Below are positions 1 through 7,060 of a stretch of 13,217 bases of DNA, piece by piece. Location of the stretch: NCBI GenBank assembly GCA_003157895.1, contig PMKW01000184.1:1-13217 (forward strand), written 5' to 3'. The translations under genes were made by a program, and so were the position numbers. Positions within the stretch are counted from its first letter, which is position 1. Every line of letters begins with the position of its first letter. This stretch comes from Methanoregula sp. Its GTDB lineage: Archaea; Halobacteriota; Methanomicrobia; Methanomicrobiales; Methanospirillaceae. The notes under the pieces were generated by a model. The model had not been told where the DNA came from and made no database searches. It worked only from the letters and a program-made list of their open reading frames with translations.

Positions 1-282
1 AAGAACAATATCTCCCAGCTCCCGGTGATCGAGCGGGGGATACCGGTCGGCTGCATATCCGAAGCGGTGATCGTGAAGGCTATCGAACAGCAGCGCCTGC
101 ACAAAACCCACCTGTTCACGGTCAGGGACTTCATGGAATCGGGGTTCCCCACAGTGCCACCGGACATGGACGTGGAAACGGTGATCAATATCCTCCAGCA
201 GAACCATGCAGTGCTGGTGGTGGAAGGCAAAACAGCGCGCGGCGTGATTACCAAGCACGACCTTATTTCTTTGATCCTGTAA
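1..282 (+). CDS. CBS-domain protein, C-terminal part (5' end outside window)
   Basis: The reading frame is open from base 1 and ends at TAA 280-282, so only the last 93 residues are visible. They read as the end of one CBS motif (NNISQLPVIERGIPVGCISE) followed by a complete second one, from the FTVRDFM segment through AVLVVEGKTARGVITKHDL to the C-terminus. CBS pairs usually bind adenosine nucleotides or S-adenosylmethionine and regulate an attached domain or partner. The GxPVGxISE pattern resembles small archaeal CBS proteins that carry an N-terminal helix-turn-helix, but that part lies outside the window, so the regulator role is inference. The first internal ATG (base 25) falls inside a CBS strand and is not a credible start. 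Confidence 0.8.
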   Translation, partial: KNNISQLPVIERGIPVGCISEAVIVKAIEQQRLHKTHLFTVRDFMESGFPTVPPDMDVETVINILQQNHAVLVVEGKTARGVITKHDLISLIL

Positions 283-296
283 GAAGATCTGTCCGA

Positions 297-304
297 TTTT
301 TTTT
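297..304 (+). terminator. T-run terminator after the CBS gene
   Basis: Eight consecutive T residues lie 15 bases after the stop codon of the CBS gene. Archaeal RNA polymerase terminates at such T-runs without needing a hairpin. The rest of the gap to lon holds only the lon-side hairpins and no credible ORF. Confidence 0.45.
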
Positions 305-458
305 AAAATCCATCCATAGATTCAATTGCAGAATGCACGGATATACCATCTTAGATTTTTTCCGGCAATCCCCCTCAGGTTCGTTTCCCGTGTATTCCGT
401 GCTATCCCCCGCTTGAGGGTATTATTACAGGATTGCCGCGATTGATAGAGCCCGGAGA

Positions 459-487
459 CCGGCACCTGCCTGTTCAGCAGGTACCGG
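459..487 (-). terminator. 11-bp hairpin downstream of lon
   Basis: On the minus strand an 11-bp stem (bases 477-487 with 459-469, one U-G wobble) closes a 7-base loop, about 40 bases after the lon stop codon. No T-run follows it, so it may protect the 3' end of the message or assist termination rather than act as a U-tract terminator. Its outer arm shares ACCGG (483-487) with the neighbouring palindrome, so the two structures exclude each other. Confidence 0.4.
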
Positions 488-496
488 AATTCCGGT
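483..496. repeat. 14-bp perfect palindrome
   Basis: ACCGGAATTCCGGT is a perfect palindrome, 31 bases beyond the lon stop codon. It overlaps the outer arm of the adjacent hairpin. It could be a protein-binding site or an alternative RNA fold. Its function is unknown. Confidence 0.4.
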
Positions 497-527
497 CGTG
501 GTGCCGGAGAGGCAGATCCTCCCCGTA

Positions 528-2912
528 TCAGATGTTCTGCGCCGTTACAACGCTGTTTGCCGTATGCAGCACCAGTGGCCGGGGCATCCCGATTTTGAGC
601 GCCTCTTTCAGTACTTCCTCCACGGTCTCCACCGGCACGAACACCAGTTCGTTACGGACATCCGCAGGCACATCCTGCAGGTCCCGTTCGTTCTCTCTGG
701 GCAGGATGATCTTTTTAATCCCCGCCCTGTGGGCCGCGAGGACCTTCTCCTTGATCCCACCGACCGGCAGGACAGCACCGCTCAGGGTGATCTCGCCGGT
801 CATGGCAAGGTCAGGGTCAGCGGTCTTTCCGGTAATCAGGGACGCGAGGGCGGTAAAGAGGGTCACGCCTGCCGACGGTCCGTCCTTGGGGGTCGCCCCG
901 GAGGGCACGTGGACGTGGATGTCACTTGTCATGAAGTTAAAGCTGTTCTCCGCGTTTGCGAGCCGGGACCGTATGAGGGAGAGCGAGATCGTTGCCGATT
1001 CCTTCATCACGTCCCCCAGCTGGCCGGTGAGCGTAAGCTTGCCGGTCCCGGGCATGAACGTGCCTTCGATGAAGAGGATCTCCCCGCCGACCGGGGTCCA
1101 CGCGAGACCGGTGACGACACCAGGGACCGGCTCTTTTTTAGCCACATCCTGCCGGATCTGTTCCTTTCCCAGGACAGCAGGGAGCTTGTCCGCTGTCAGG
1201 ATAAACGGCAGTTCAGCAGTGCCGGAGACGATCTTCTCGGATACGTGGCGTGCGGCTTTCGCGAGCTGTTTTTTCAGCCACCGGACCCCAGCCTCGCGGG
1301 TGTACTTCTCGATGATCACCTTCAGGGCTTCATCATCCACCCGGAATTTATCGGCATCGAGGCCGTGCTCTTTTAAGACCTCGGGGATCAGGTGTTCCTT
1401 TGCAATGGCGAACTTCTCGTTCTTCGTATAGCCTGAGATCTCGATCAGTTCCATCCGGTCAAGGAGCGGTGGTGGGATCGTTGCAAGGGAGTTGGCGGTC
1501 GCGATGAACAGTACATCGGAGAGATCGTAGGGGACCTCGAGGTAGTGATCAGAGAAGGTGTTGTTCTGCTCCGGGTCGAGGACCTCGAGAAGGGCGCTCG
1601 CCGGGTCGCCCGCATAGGATGTTGCCAGCTTGTCGATCTCGTCGAGGATGAAGACCGGGTTCTTGGTGCCGGCCTTCTGGATGCCCTGGATGATCCTCCC
1701 GGGCAGGGCCCCTACATAGGTCCGCCGGTGCCCCCGGATCTCGGCCTCGTCCCGGACGCCGCCCAGGCTGATCCGGACGTACTTCCGCCCGAGTGCCTCC
1801 GCGATGCTTTTTCCCAGGCTCGTCTTGCCGGTGCCGGGCGGACCGGCAAAGAGGAGGATCGAGCCCTGCTTCTCTGCCCTGAGTTTCATGACCGCGAGGT
1901 GCTGGACGATCCGCTCCTTGACCTTCTCAAGGCCGTTGTGGTGGCTCTCGAGCACGCGCCTTGCCTCAGCGATATCGATGCTCTTCTTCTCCTCCGTCAC
2001 CCACGGGAGGTCGAGCAGAAGGTCAAGGTAGTTCCGGATCACGGAGCTTTCATGGTTCTGGCTGCCGCCGGTCTCGAGTTTTTTTGCCTCCGCGAGCGCC
2101 TTTTTGCGGACATCGTCGGGCATCTTCGAATTATCTATCCGTTCGCGGTATCCGCCGTCGCCAGCAGTGCCGTCGCTCTCGCCCAGCTCTTCCTGGATCA
2201 CCCTCAGCTGCTCCCGCAGCATTACCTCGCGATTCGACTTGCTCACCCGTTCGGTGACTTTTTTTGCCATCTCGATCCGGATGCCGATGTTCTCTTTTGT
2301 CTTCATGAGGAGCTCAAGGAACGTGATGTACCGTTCCCTGACCGAGACGATCTCAAGCAGCGCCTGCTTCTCCGCAAGGTGGACCGGCAGGAATGGCATG
2401 ACGAACCCCATGATCTGGTCGGCAGTGTCCATCCGGTCGATAGGCTCGGTAAACTGTTCGGAGCCCGAAAAACGGCTGCTCATCTCGTGGATGGTGAGTT
2501 TGATGTCCGCGAGGATCCTCACCTTCAGATCGTCATCGAGATCCTGAACGTCCGGGACCGGCTCGTATATGGCATAGAACCGCCCGTCTTTTTCGCTCGT
2601 GGATACGACCTTCACCCGCTGCACGACATCCGCACAGATCACGTAGCCGTCATCAGCCGGCTGCACGAACGCGATATGAAACAGGTTGCCGGTCTTATAG
2701 AGCGATTCCGCGGTCAGTTCCTGGGGCCGGGTGCCGCTTTTCACGGTGACACCGATGGCATGTGCAATTTTCTCGTCTTTCATCGCTTCCAGCAGGAGCT
2801 CGCCGGTTGCCCGGTCGACCTGGAATTTTGTCCGGCTCCCGGGGTAGACGACAATCTCGAAGAGCGGTATTACGATCTTCTCTGGTGTTCCGTCCGTTTT
2901 TTCTGACTGCAT
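528..2912 (-). CDS. lon: ATP-dependent Lon protease, bacterial LonA type
   Basis: This is a soluble AAA+ serine protease that unfolds and degrades damaged or regulatory proteins. From the start chosen here (794 aa), an N-terminal LON substrate-binding domain covers about residues 10-200 and a helical linker about 200-340. The AAA+ module has Walker A GPPGTGKT at 357-364 and Walker B VFILDEID at 420-427. The C-terminal protease domain has the Ser680/Lys723 dyad (KDGPSAG and GGIKEK), 43 residues apart as in E. coli Lon. There is no membrane-spanning insert between Walker A and B, so this is LonA and not the membrane-bound LonB usual in archaea. An in-frame ATG at 2927 would add five residues. 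I prefer 2912 because GAGG precedes it by 5 bases and because the operator-like site then sits at the same distance as in marR. The gene lies directly downstream of marR and is probably under its control. A bacterial origin by transfer is inferred. Confidence 0.95.
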   Translation of the reverse strand: MQSEKTDGTPEKIVIPLFEIVVYPGSRTKFQVDRATGELLLEAMKDEKIAHAIGVTVKSGTRPQELTAESLYKTGNLFHIAFVQPADDGYVICADVVQRVKVVSTSEKDGRFYAIYEPVPDVQDLDDDLKVRILADIKLTIHEMSSRFSGSEQFTEPIDRMDTADQIMGFVMPFLPVHLAEKQALLEIVSVRERYITFLELLMKTKENIGIRIEMAKKVTERVSKSNREVMLREQLRVIQEELGESDGTAGDGGYRERIDNSKMPDDVRKKALAEAKKLETGGSQNHESSVIRNYLDLLLDLPWVTEEKKSIDIAEARRVLESHHNGLEKVKERIVQHLAVMKLRAEKQGSILLFAGPPGTGKTSLGKSIAEALGRKYVRISLGGVRDEAEIRGHRRTYVGALPGRIIQGIQKAGTKNPVFILDEIDKLATSYAGDPASALLEVLDPEQNNTFSDHYLEVPYDLSDVLFIATANSLATIPPPLLDRMELIEISGYTKNEKFAIAKEHLIPEVLKEHGLDADKFRVDDEALKVIIEKYTREAGVRWLKKQLAKAARHVSEKIVSGTAELPFILTADKLPAVLGKEQIRQDVAKKEPVPGVVTGLAWTPVGGEILFIEGTFMPGTGKLTLTGQLGDVMKESATISLSLIRSRLANAENSFNFMTSDIHVHVPSGATPKDGPSAGVTLFTALASLITGKTADPDLAMTGEITLSGAVLPVGGIKEKVLAAHRAGIKKIILPRENERDLQDVPADVRNELVFVPVETVEEVLKEALKIGMPRPLVLHTANSVVTAQNI

Positions 2913-2916
2913 GGTT

Positions 2917-2921
2917 TCCTC
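2917..2921 (-). promoter_or_regulatory. Ribosome binding site deciding the lon start
   Basis: GAGGA lies 4 bases before the ATG at 2912 and inside the first codons of the longer form. No comparable site precedes the ATG at 2927. This favours the shorter LonA. Confidence 0.5.
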
Positions 2922-2927
2922 ATTCAT

Positions 2928-2946
2928 TTAGTTCGAATTTACCTAA
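2928..2946. promoter_or_regulatory. Operator-like site upstream of lon
   Basis: TTAGTTCGAATTTACCTAA matches the site before marR (3402-3420) at 16 of 19 positions. The outer TTAGTT and TTTACCTAA blocks are fully conserved. On the minus strand the TTAG...CTAA ends form an inverted repeat. It sits 15 bases before the preferred lon start, nearly the same spacing as for marR. It is inferred to be a second binding site for the MarR protein. Confidence 0.55.
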
Positions 2947-2960
2947 CTAAAGTCCGGGAC

Positions 2961-2967
2961 AAAAAAA
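2961..2967 (-). terminator. T-run right after marR
   Basis: Seven T residues on the minus strand directly follow the marR stop codon (2968-2970). This could partly end the marR transcript before lon, leaving lon to readthrough or to its own promoter. Confidence 0.3.
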
Positions 2968-3387
2968 TTACCCGATCTTCTGCAGGATCTTAATCAGGAG
3001 ATCCAGTTCGTGTTCATCCAGTGAGTCGATCATTCGTTCAATCACCCTGTGCAGTGCGGCCTGTTCGGCCTGTGCGATTTTTTTCCCTTTGTCCGTCAGG
3101 CGGATATACAGGATCCTTCCGTCATCGCGGCAGGGTTCCCGGTACACGCACTCCATCCGGACAAACCTGTTGACCATCTCGGTGATCGTGGGTTTCGAGT
3201 TTTTCGTGATCTCGGCGAGCCTGCTGAATGTCACATCGCCCTGTTCATCGATGACTTTCAGGTATGCGATCTGTTTCACCGTCATATCCGAAAGCCCGCA
3301 TTCGGAGAAGATAGAACAGGAGCATTCGTTCTTCATCATGAGCAGGTGATTTAACACTTCCCGCAGATGCTCGTCCCTCTCCATCAT
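2968..3387 (-). CDS. MarR-family transcriptional regulator, cysteine-rich
   Basis: A 139-residue protein with the size and layout of a MarR winged-helix dimer. Dimerisation helices lie at both ends, the DNA-recognition helix is near residues 53-76 (FSRLAEITKNSKPTITEMVN), and the wing is near 80-95, ending in DDGRILYIRLTDKGK. Five cysteines (22, 24, 30, 80, 86) fall in two groups: the N-terminal helix region and the junction of recognition helix and wing. In known MarR proteins such as OhrR and some metal sensors, cysteines sense peroxide or metals, so a redox or metal signal is a reasonable inference. Two ATG codons in tandem (3387 and 3384) are possible starts, with AGGA and GGAG just upstream. 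A paired site before this gene and before lon suggests autoregulation and control of lon. The ligand is unknown. Confidence 0.9.
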   Translation of the reverse strand: MMERDEHLREVLNHLLMMKNECSCSIFSECGLSDMTVKQIAYLKVIDEQGDVTFSRLAEITKNSKPTITEMVNRFVRMECVYREPCRDDGRILYIRLTDKGKKIAQAEQAALHRVIERMIDSLDEHELDLLIKILQKIG

Positions 3388-3401
3388 ACTCCGTTCCTTC
3401 G

Positions 3402-3420
3402 TTAGTTAGGTTTTACCTAA
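3402..3420. promoter_or_regulatory. Operator-like inverted repeat upstream of marR
   Basis: TTAGTTAGGTTTTACCTAA contains a perfect inverted repeat, TTAGGT-TTT-ACCTAA (3406-3420). It lies between the marR TATA-like element and its start codon, where a bound protein would block initiation. A near copy lies before lon at 2928-2946. Autoregulatory operators of this shape are common for MarR proteins. Confidence 0.6.
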
Positions 3421-3431
3421 TAATAAATATG
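3421..3431 (-). promoter_or_regulatory. TATA-like element of marR
   Basis: The AT-rich minus-strand stretch ATATTTATTA adjoins the operator and is centred about 39 bases before the marR start. Transcription would begin near 3400, leaving a short leader that includes the ribosome binding site. The same AT-rich block might also serve the divergent cupredoxin gene. Confidence 0.45.
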
Positions 3432-3547
3432 GCGGTCGGGGTATTTCCGGCTGTTCGTGCCTTCTGTACCTGCTTTCTGGAGGTTCAGACTGCAGGATCT
3501 GAGGCCTGATCCAGCTGATTGGTACCAAGTAATCCCTTTTTTACCCC

Positions 3548-3553
3548 GGAGGT
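3548..3553 (+). promoter_or_regulatory. Ribosome binding site of the cupredoxin gene
   Basis: GGAGGT lies 13 bases before the ATG at 3567. It falls inside the longer frame opening at 3519, which argues against that upstream start. Confidence 0.5.
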
Positions 3554-3566
3554 TCATTATGAACGT

Positions 3567-3953
3567 ATGTCTGCCTACTCCCGCCTTGTATTCTGCACAG
3601 CATGTACCGCACTGGTGATCATTTCCTGTATGGCTGCAGGATGTAATTCATTACCTGCACCTTCAGCAACAACGACACCACCTGCGTTCGCGGGAGGAGG
3701 TAATTCGATCACCATCAAGAATTTTGCATTCGATCCACCTGCCCTGACGGTAAAAGCCGGTACGGTTGTCACGTGGGTGAACAATGACCAAGCTCCCCAT
3801 GCCCTTGCTTCTGATACTGGTTCCCCGGCAGCTTTTTTATCTGATACGCTCTCCCCGGGGGCATCGTTCACATTCACGTTTACCCGGCCGGGAACGTACC
3901 CGTATCACTGCTCGATCCACCCGTCCATGAAGGGAACGATCCTTGTGCAATAA
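3567..3953 (+). CDS. Cupredoxin lipoprotein (amicyanin-like blue copper protein)
   Basis: A 128-residue extracytoplasmic protein from the ATG at 3567. An N-terminal hydrophobic signal (about 6-22) ends in MAAGC, a lipobox with Cys26 as the probable lipid anchor. A short Pro/Thr/Ala-rich spacer follows (28-42), then one cupredoxin domain (46-128). The type 1 copper ligands are visible as His78, Cys115, His118 and Met121. The Cys-x2-His-x2-Met spacing matches the short loop of amicyanin. Such proteins shuttle electrons or hold copper outside the membrane; the partner here is unknown. An upstream in-frame ATG at 3519 would put 16 polar residues before the signal peptide and precedes the ribosome binding site, so it is unlikely. 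A T-run follows the gene, so it is probably transcribed alone. Confidence 0.88.
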   Translation: MSAYSRLVFCTACTALVIISCMAAGCNSLPAPSATTTPPAFAGGGNSITIKNFAFDPPALTVKAGTVVTWVNNDQAPHALASDTGSPAAFLSDTLSPGASFTFTFTRPGTYPYHCSIHPSMKGTILVQ

Positions 3954-3965
3954 ATAATACATCCC

Positions 3966-3973
3966 TTTTTTTT
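3966..3973 (+). terminator. T-run terminator after the cupredoxin gene
   Basis: Eight T residues begin 12 bases after the cupredoxin stop codon, a typical archaeal terminator position. This separates the gene from mgtA. Confidence 0.5.
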
Positions 3974-4052
3974 ACCTGCCAGCGGCGGAATTTCTGCAGT
4001 GACTCCCCCCGCATGGGGTCCCGGGAACAAATCTTTGCCCCGTCATCCAGCC

Positions 4053-4072
4053 CGGTTCGGACATCCCGACCG
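4053..4072 (+). other. Small hairpin in the mgtA leader region
   Basis: CGGTTCGG (4053-4060) pairs with CCGACCG (4066-4072) around a 5-base loop, with one bulged T. It lies 66 bases before the mgtA start in a 165-base gap after the cupredoxin terminator. Mg2+ transporter leaders in some bacteria are regulatory, but nothing here matches a known riboswitch. Confidence 0.25.
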
Positions 4073-4138
4073 AAGTCATCATCATGATTTACGTGCAACC
4101 AATCAACAATTGAAAAGACTTTCATCGGGACGGATACA

Positions 4139-6727
4139 ATGACTCACCCACAACTACCGGAACGACAGGATCCCCCGCGACCATTCCATACCCTCTCAGA
4201 AGAAGAACTCTTTTCCCTTCTTGGCAGCGGCCCGGGGGGGCTGACATCGGCACAGGCACAGGCAGGCCTTGCCCGCTTTGGCCCAAACGACATCTCCCGC
4301 ATCCGGAAATCCCCGCTCATCTTCCAGTACCTTGGCCATTTCAAAAACCTGCTCGTGATTATCCTGCTCATCGCTGCGGCGATATCCCTGTCGGTCGGGG
4401 AGATCACCAACGCGGCCATCATTGTAATTATTGTCCTTGCCAGCGTTACCTTGAACTTCTTCCAGGAATACAAGGCAGGAAACGCGGCGGAGCTGCTGAA
4501 GCAGAAACTCGTCTCGAAAGCAACCGCCTTCCGGGACGGAATAAGGAAAGAATTGCCTGTCACCGATCTGGTCCCCGGTGATGTAATCTTCCTCGCTGCC
4601 GGGGATATCGTCCCGGCCGATGCCCGCGTACTGGACGAGCGGGATTTTTTCGTCAACCAGTCAGCACTGACCGGTGAACCGTTCCCGGTTGGAAAAACCG
4701 CCGGTCGGGAAGAGCCGGCAAAACCGCTCGCTGAGGCGGGTAACTATATCTTCCTTGGCACATCGGTGGTCAGTGGCACGGCAACGGCACTGGTCACCCT
4801 CACCGGGATGGCAACAGAGTTCGGCCATGTGGCAAAAACCCTTATCGCGCGTCCCCCGGAAACCGAGTTTGAACGGGGGTTGAAACAGTTCAGTTACCTG
4901 ATGTCGAAGATCATCTTCTTCCTGGTTATTTTTGTATTTTTTATCAACGCACTCTTCCGGCACGGGGTGCTCGAATCCCTCCTCTTCTCTATTGCGCTCG
5001 CCGTGGGAATGACACCGGAACTGCTCCCGATGATCCTCTCCCTGAACCTGTCCAAGGGTTCGATTGCCATGTCGGCAAAAGGTGCGATTGTCAAGCATCC
5101 TGAATCGATCCAGAACTTCGGCAGCATGGACATCCTCTGCACCGACAAGACCGGTACCCTGACCGAGAACCAGATCGCCCTGGTCCGGCATCTCGATACG
5201 GAAGGAAACGACTGCGAAAATGTCCTGCTCTATTCGTATATCAACAGTTACTTTGATACCGGGCTAAAAAGCCCCCTTGACGAGGCTATCCTCCGGTACC
5301 GCCATATTGATATTGACCGCTACCGGAAGATCGACGAGATCCCCTTTGATTTCCAGCGAAAACGGATTTCAGTCATCGTCTCCACGGGTTCCGGTCGTCT
5401 TCTCGTGGCAAAAGGTGCTCCTGAAGAGATACTCCGTGTCTGTTCACAGCGGGAAAGGTGTGGTTTACCTGAACCCCTCACCGATGCCGGAAGGGAGAGC
5501 ATCAATAAAATCTACGAAGACCAGAGTGAGCAGGGGTTCAGGACGCTCGCGGTCTGCTACCGGTCCCTGTCGGCAGATCAGACTCATTTTTCCCCAGCCG
5601 ATGAAAAGGACATGGTCCTTGCCGGGCTGATCACTTTCATCGATCCTCCCAAGGAGAGTGCCCGCGATTCGATCCAGCTTCTGGCCCGGTCCGGTATCGA
5701 ACTGAAGATCCTGACCGGGGACAACGAGCGGGTTGCGAAAAAAACCTGCGAACTGATCGGGCTTCCGGTAAAAGGTACCCTGAGCGGAGCCGAGGTCGAA
5801 CAGATGGATGTCGAGACCCTGTCGAGGGTCGTCGAGGGCGTGACTATCTTCTCCCGCATGACTCCGGCGCAGAAAAACCGTATCATGATCGCCCTCCGGT
5901 ACAATGGCCATGTTGTAGGGTACATGGGGGATGGTATAAACGACGCCCCCTCCCTCCGGGAGGCCGATGTCGGCATCTCGGTGGAAAACGCTGTAGATAT
6001 TGCAAAGGAATCTGCCGATATAATCCTTTTGAAAAATGACCTGCGGATCCTCAATGACGGTGTGCTCGAAGGCAGGAGGACCTTCGGGAACACCATGAAA
6101 TACATCCTTATGGGGACAAGCTCCAATTTCGGGAACATGTTCTCGGTTGCCGGTGCCTCGCTCTTTTTGAAATTCCTCCCCATGCTCCCCGTCCAGATCC
6201 TTTTGAACAACCTCCTCTACGATATTTCGGAGTCTGCCATCCCGACGGATAATGTCGACGACTCCTATACAAGATCCCCGAAAAAGTGGGATATTGAGTT
6301 TATAAAAAAATACATCCTGGTCTTCGGCCCTATCAGCTCAATTTTTGATTTCATTACATTCTTTATCCTGCTCTTCATTTTCAGCGCAGATGCCTCGCTT
6401 TTCCAGACCGCGTGGTTCATGGAGTCGATCTGCACCCAGACGCTCGTGGTATTCGTGATCCGGACCCGGGTCGTTCCATTCTATAAAAGCAGGCCAAGCG
6501 GGCTGCTCACGTTCACCACACTCCTGATCGTTGTCATCGCCTGTATCCTGCCGTTCACGGTGATTGGCAGCATCTTCGGATTCGTTCGCCCGCCGCTCGC
6601 ATTCTTTGTGGTGCTGGCAGGACTGGTTCTCGGCTATATTGTGATTGTTGAACTGGTGAAAGGCTGGTTCTACCGGAAGTACTCGGTATTTATCGAGAGG
6701 AACATCGTGCAACCGGTGCGCTCATAA
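4139..6727 (+). CDS. mgtA: Magnesium-translocating P-type ATPase (MgtA/MgtB family)
   Basis: An 862-residue membrane pump of the P3B class, which uses ATP to bring Mg2+ into the cell. The N-terminal cation-ATPase domain (about 15-75) leads into the first membrane pair. The actuator domain has TGE at 178-180 (LTGEPFPV). The phosphorylation motif DKTGTLT has Asp336 as the acceptor. The nucleotide-binding region contains FDFQRKRISV and KGAPEE, followed by TGDN at 526-529 and GDGINDAP from 597. The C-terminal membrane segments include the MgtA-like stretches NNLLYDISESAIPTDNVD and FQTAWFMESICTQTLVVFVI. The length is close to the roughly 900 residues of enterobacterial MgtA. The start ATG follows GGACGGA. 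No mgtC or other magnesium gene is adjacent. The family call is firm; Mg2+ as sole substrate rests on family resemblance. Confidence 0.95.
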   Translation: MTHPQLPERQDPPRPFHTLSEEELFSLLGSGPGGLTSAQAQAGLARFGPNDISRIRKSPLIFQYLGHFKNLLVIILLIAAAISLSVGEITNAAIIVIIVLASVTLNFFQEYKAGNAAELLKQKLVSKATAFRDGIRKELPVTDLVPGDVIFLAAGDIVPADARVLDERDFFVNQSALTGEPFPVGKTAGREEPAKPLAEAGNYIFLGTSVVSGTATALVTLTGMATEFGHVAKTLIARPPETEFERGLKQFSYLMSKIIFFLVIFVFFINALFRHGVLESLLFSIALAVGMTPELLPMILSLNLSKGSIAMSAKGAIVKHPESIQNFGSMDILCTDKTGTLTENQIALVRHLDTEGNDCENVLLYSYINSYFDTGLKSPLDEAILRYRHIDIDRYRKIDEIPFDFQRKRISVIVSTGSGRLLVAKGAPEEILRVCSQRERCGLPEPLTDAGRESINKIYEDQSEQGFRTLAVCYRSLSADQTHFSPADEKDMVLAGLITFIDPPKESARDSIQLLARSGIELKILTGDNERVAKKTCELIGLPVKGTLSGAEVEQMDVETLSRVVEGVTIFSRMTPAQKNRIMIALRYNGHVVGYMGDGINDAPSLREADVGISVENAVDIAKESADIILLKNDLRILNDGVLEGRRTFGNTMKYILMGTSSNFGNMFSVAGASLFLKFLPMLPVQILLNNLLYDISESAIPTDNVDDSYTRSPKKWDIEFIKKYILVFGPISSIFDFITFFILLFIFSADASLFQTAWFMESICTQTLVVFVIRTRVVPFYKSRPSGLLTFTTLLIVVIACILPFTVIGSIFGFVRPPLAFFVVLAGLVLGYIVIVELVKGWFYRKYSVFIERNIVQPVRS

Positions 6728-7059
6728 GGAGATGATGGGGAAAACGGGACAGGTGACAGGAAACTGGCCGGGGGATGGAACTCTCCGTCGCCCATCGTGC
6801 CATCGGGAGTATAAACCAGGTTTTCCCGGGTTTGCCGGTTCCCCGTTCCGGTCATCTGGTTACCGCCATGGACAAGGACATAACCGGACCTCCCTGAATA
6901 TCCTCCGAACTGATAGTTCTCATACGGTATTATTTTTTGATTTAACAGATTGCTGTTGGAGGGAGAGGATTAAAAAAGTAATCTCTACCAGCCTCAGCTG
7001 CCCTCAAAGAGCGGGATCAGCCAGGGCCGGCGATCCGGGACAACAGGCTTCGTTCCTGT
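6728..7059. other. Intergenic region between convergent mgtA and TIG lipoprotein genes
   Basis: This 332-base stretch holds a T-run on the plus strand (6933-6938) and a hairpin with A/T-rich loop (6964-6986), both consistent with transcription ends. An open frame starting at 6732 would run through it and into the lipoprotein gene on the other strand. Its protein has no recognisable domain and is Arg/Pro/Gly/Ser-rich, so I regard the stretch as non-coding. Confidence 0.5.
6964..6986. terminator. Bidirectional terminator-like hairpin
   Basis: AGA-g-GATTA (6964-6972) pairs with TAATCTCT (6979-6986) around an AAAAAG loop. Read on the minus strand the loop gives a run of T residues. It lies between two convergent genes and may stop either transcript. 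Confidence 0.35.
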
Positions 7060-7060
7060 T
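7042..7060 (-). terminator. Hairpin at the stop codon of the TIG lipoprotein gene
   Basis: AACAGG (7042-7047) pairs with CCTGTT (7055-7060) around a 7-base loop, overlapping the stop codon. It may mark the 3' end of the transcript. No T-run adjoins it. Confidence 0.3.

Noticed and set aside
372..419. CCCTCA/TGAGGG inverted repeat left of lon
   Set aside because: Only 6 bp with a 36-base loop; expected by chance in GC-rich DNA.
433..1431. Long plus-strand frames opposite lon (433-1431, 498-1376, 1545-2906)
   Set aside because: They are antisense to the well-supported Lon protein, carry no recognisable domain, and are explained by GC-rich codon use.
3519..3566. Upstream ATG for the cupredoxin gene
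   Set aside because: It would place 16 polar residues before the signal peptide and lies upstream of the ribosome binding site GGAGGT.
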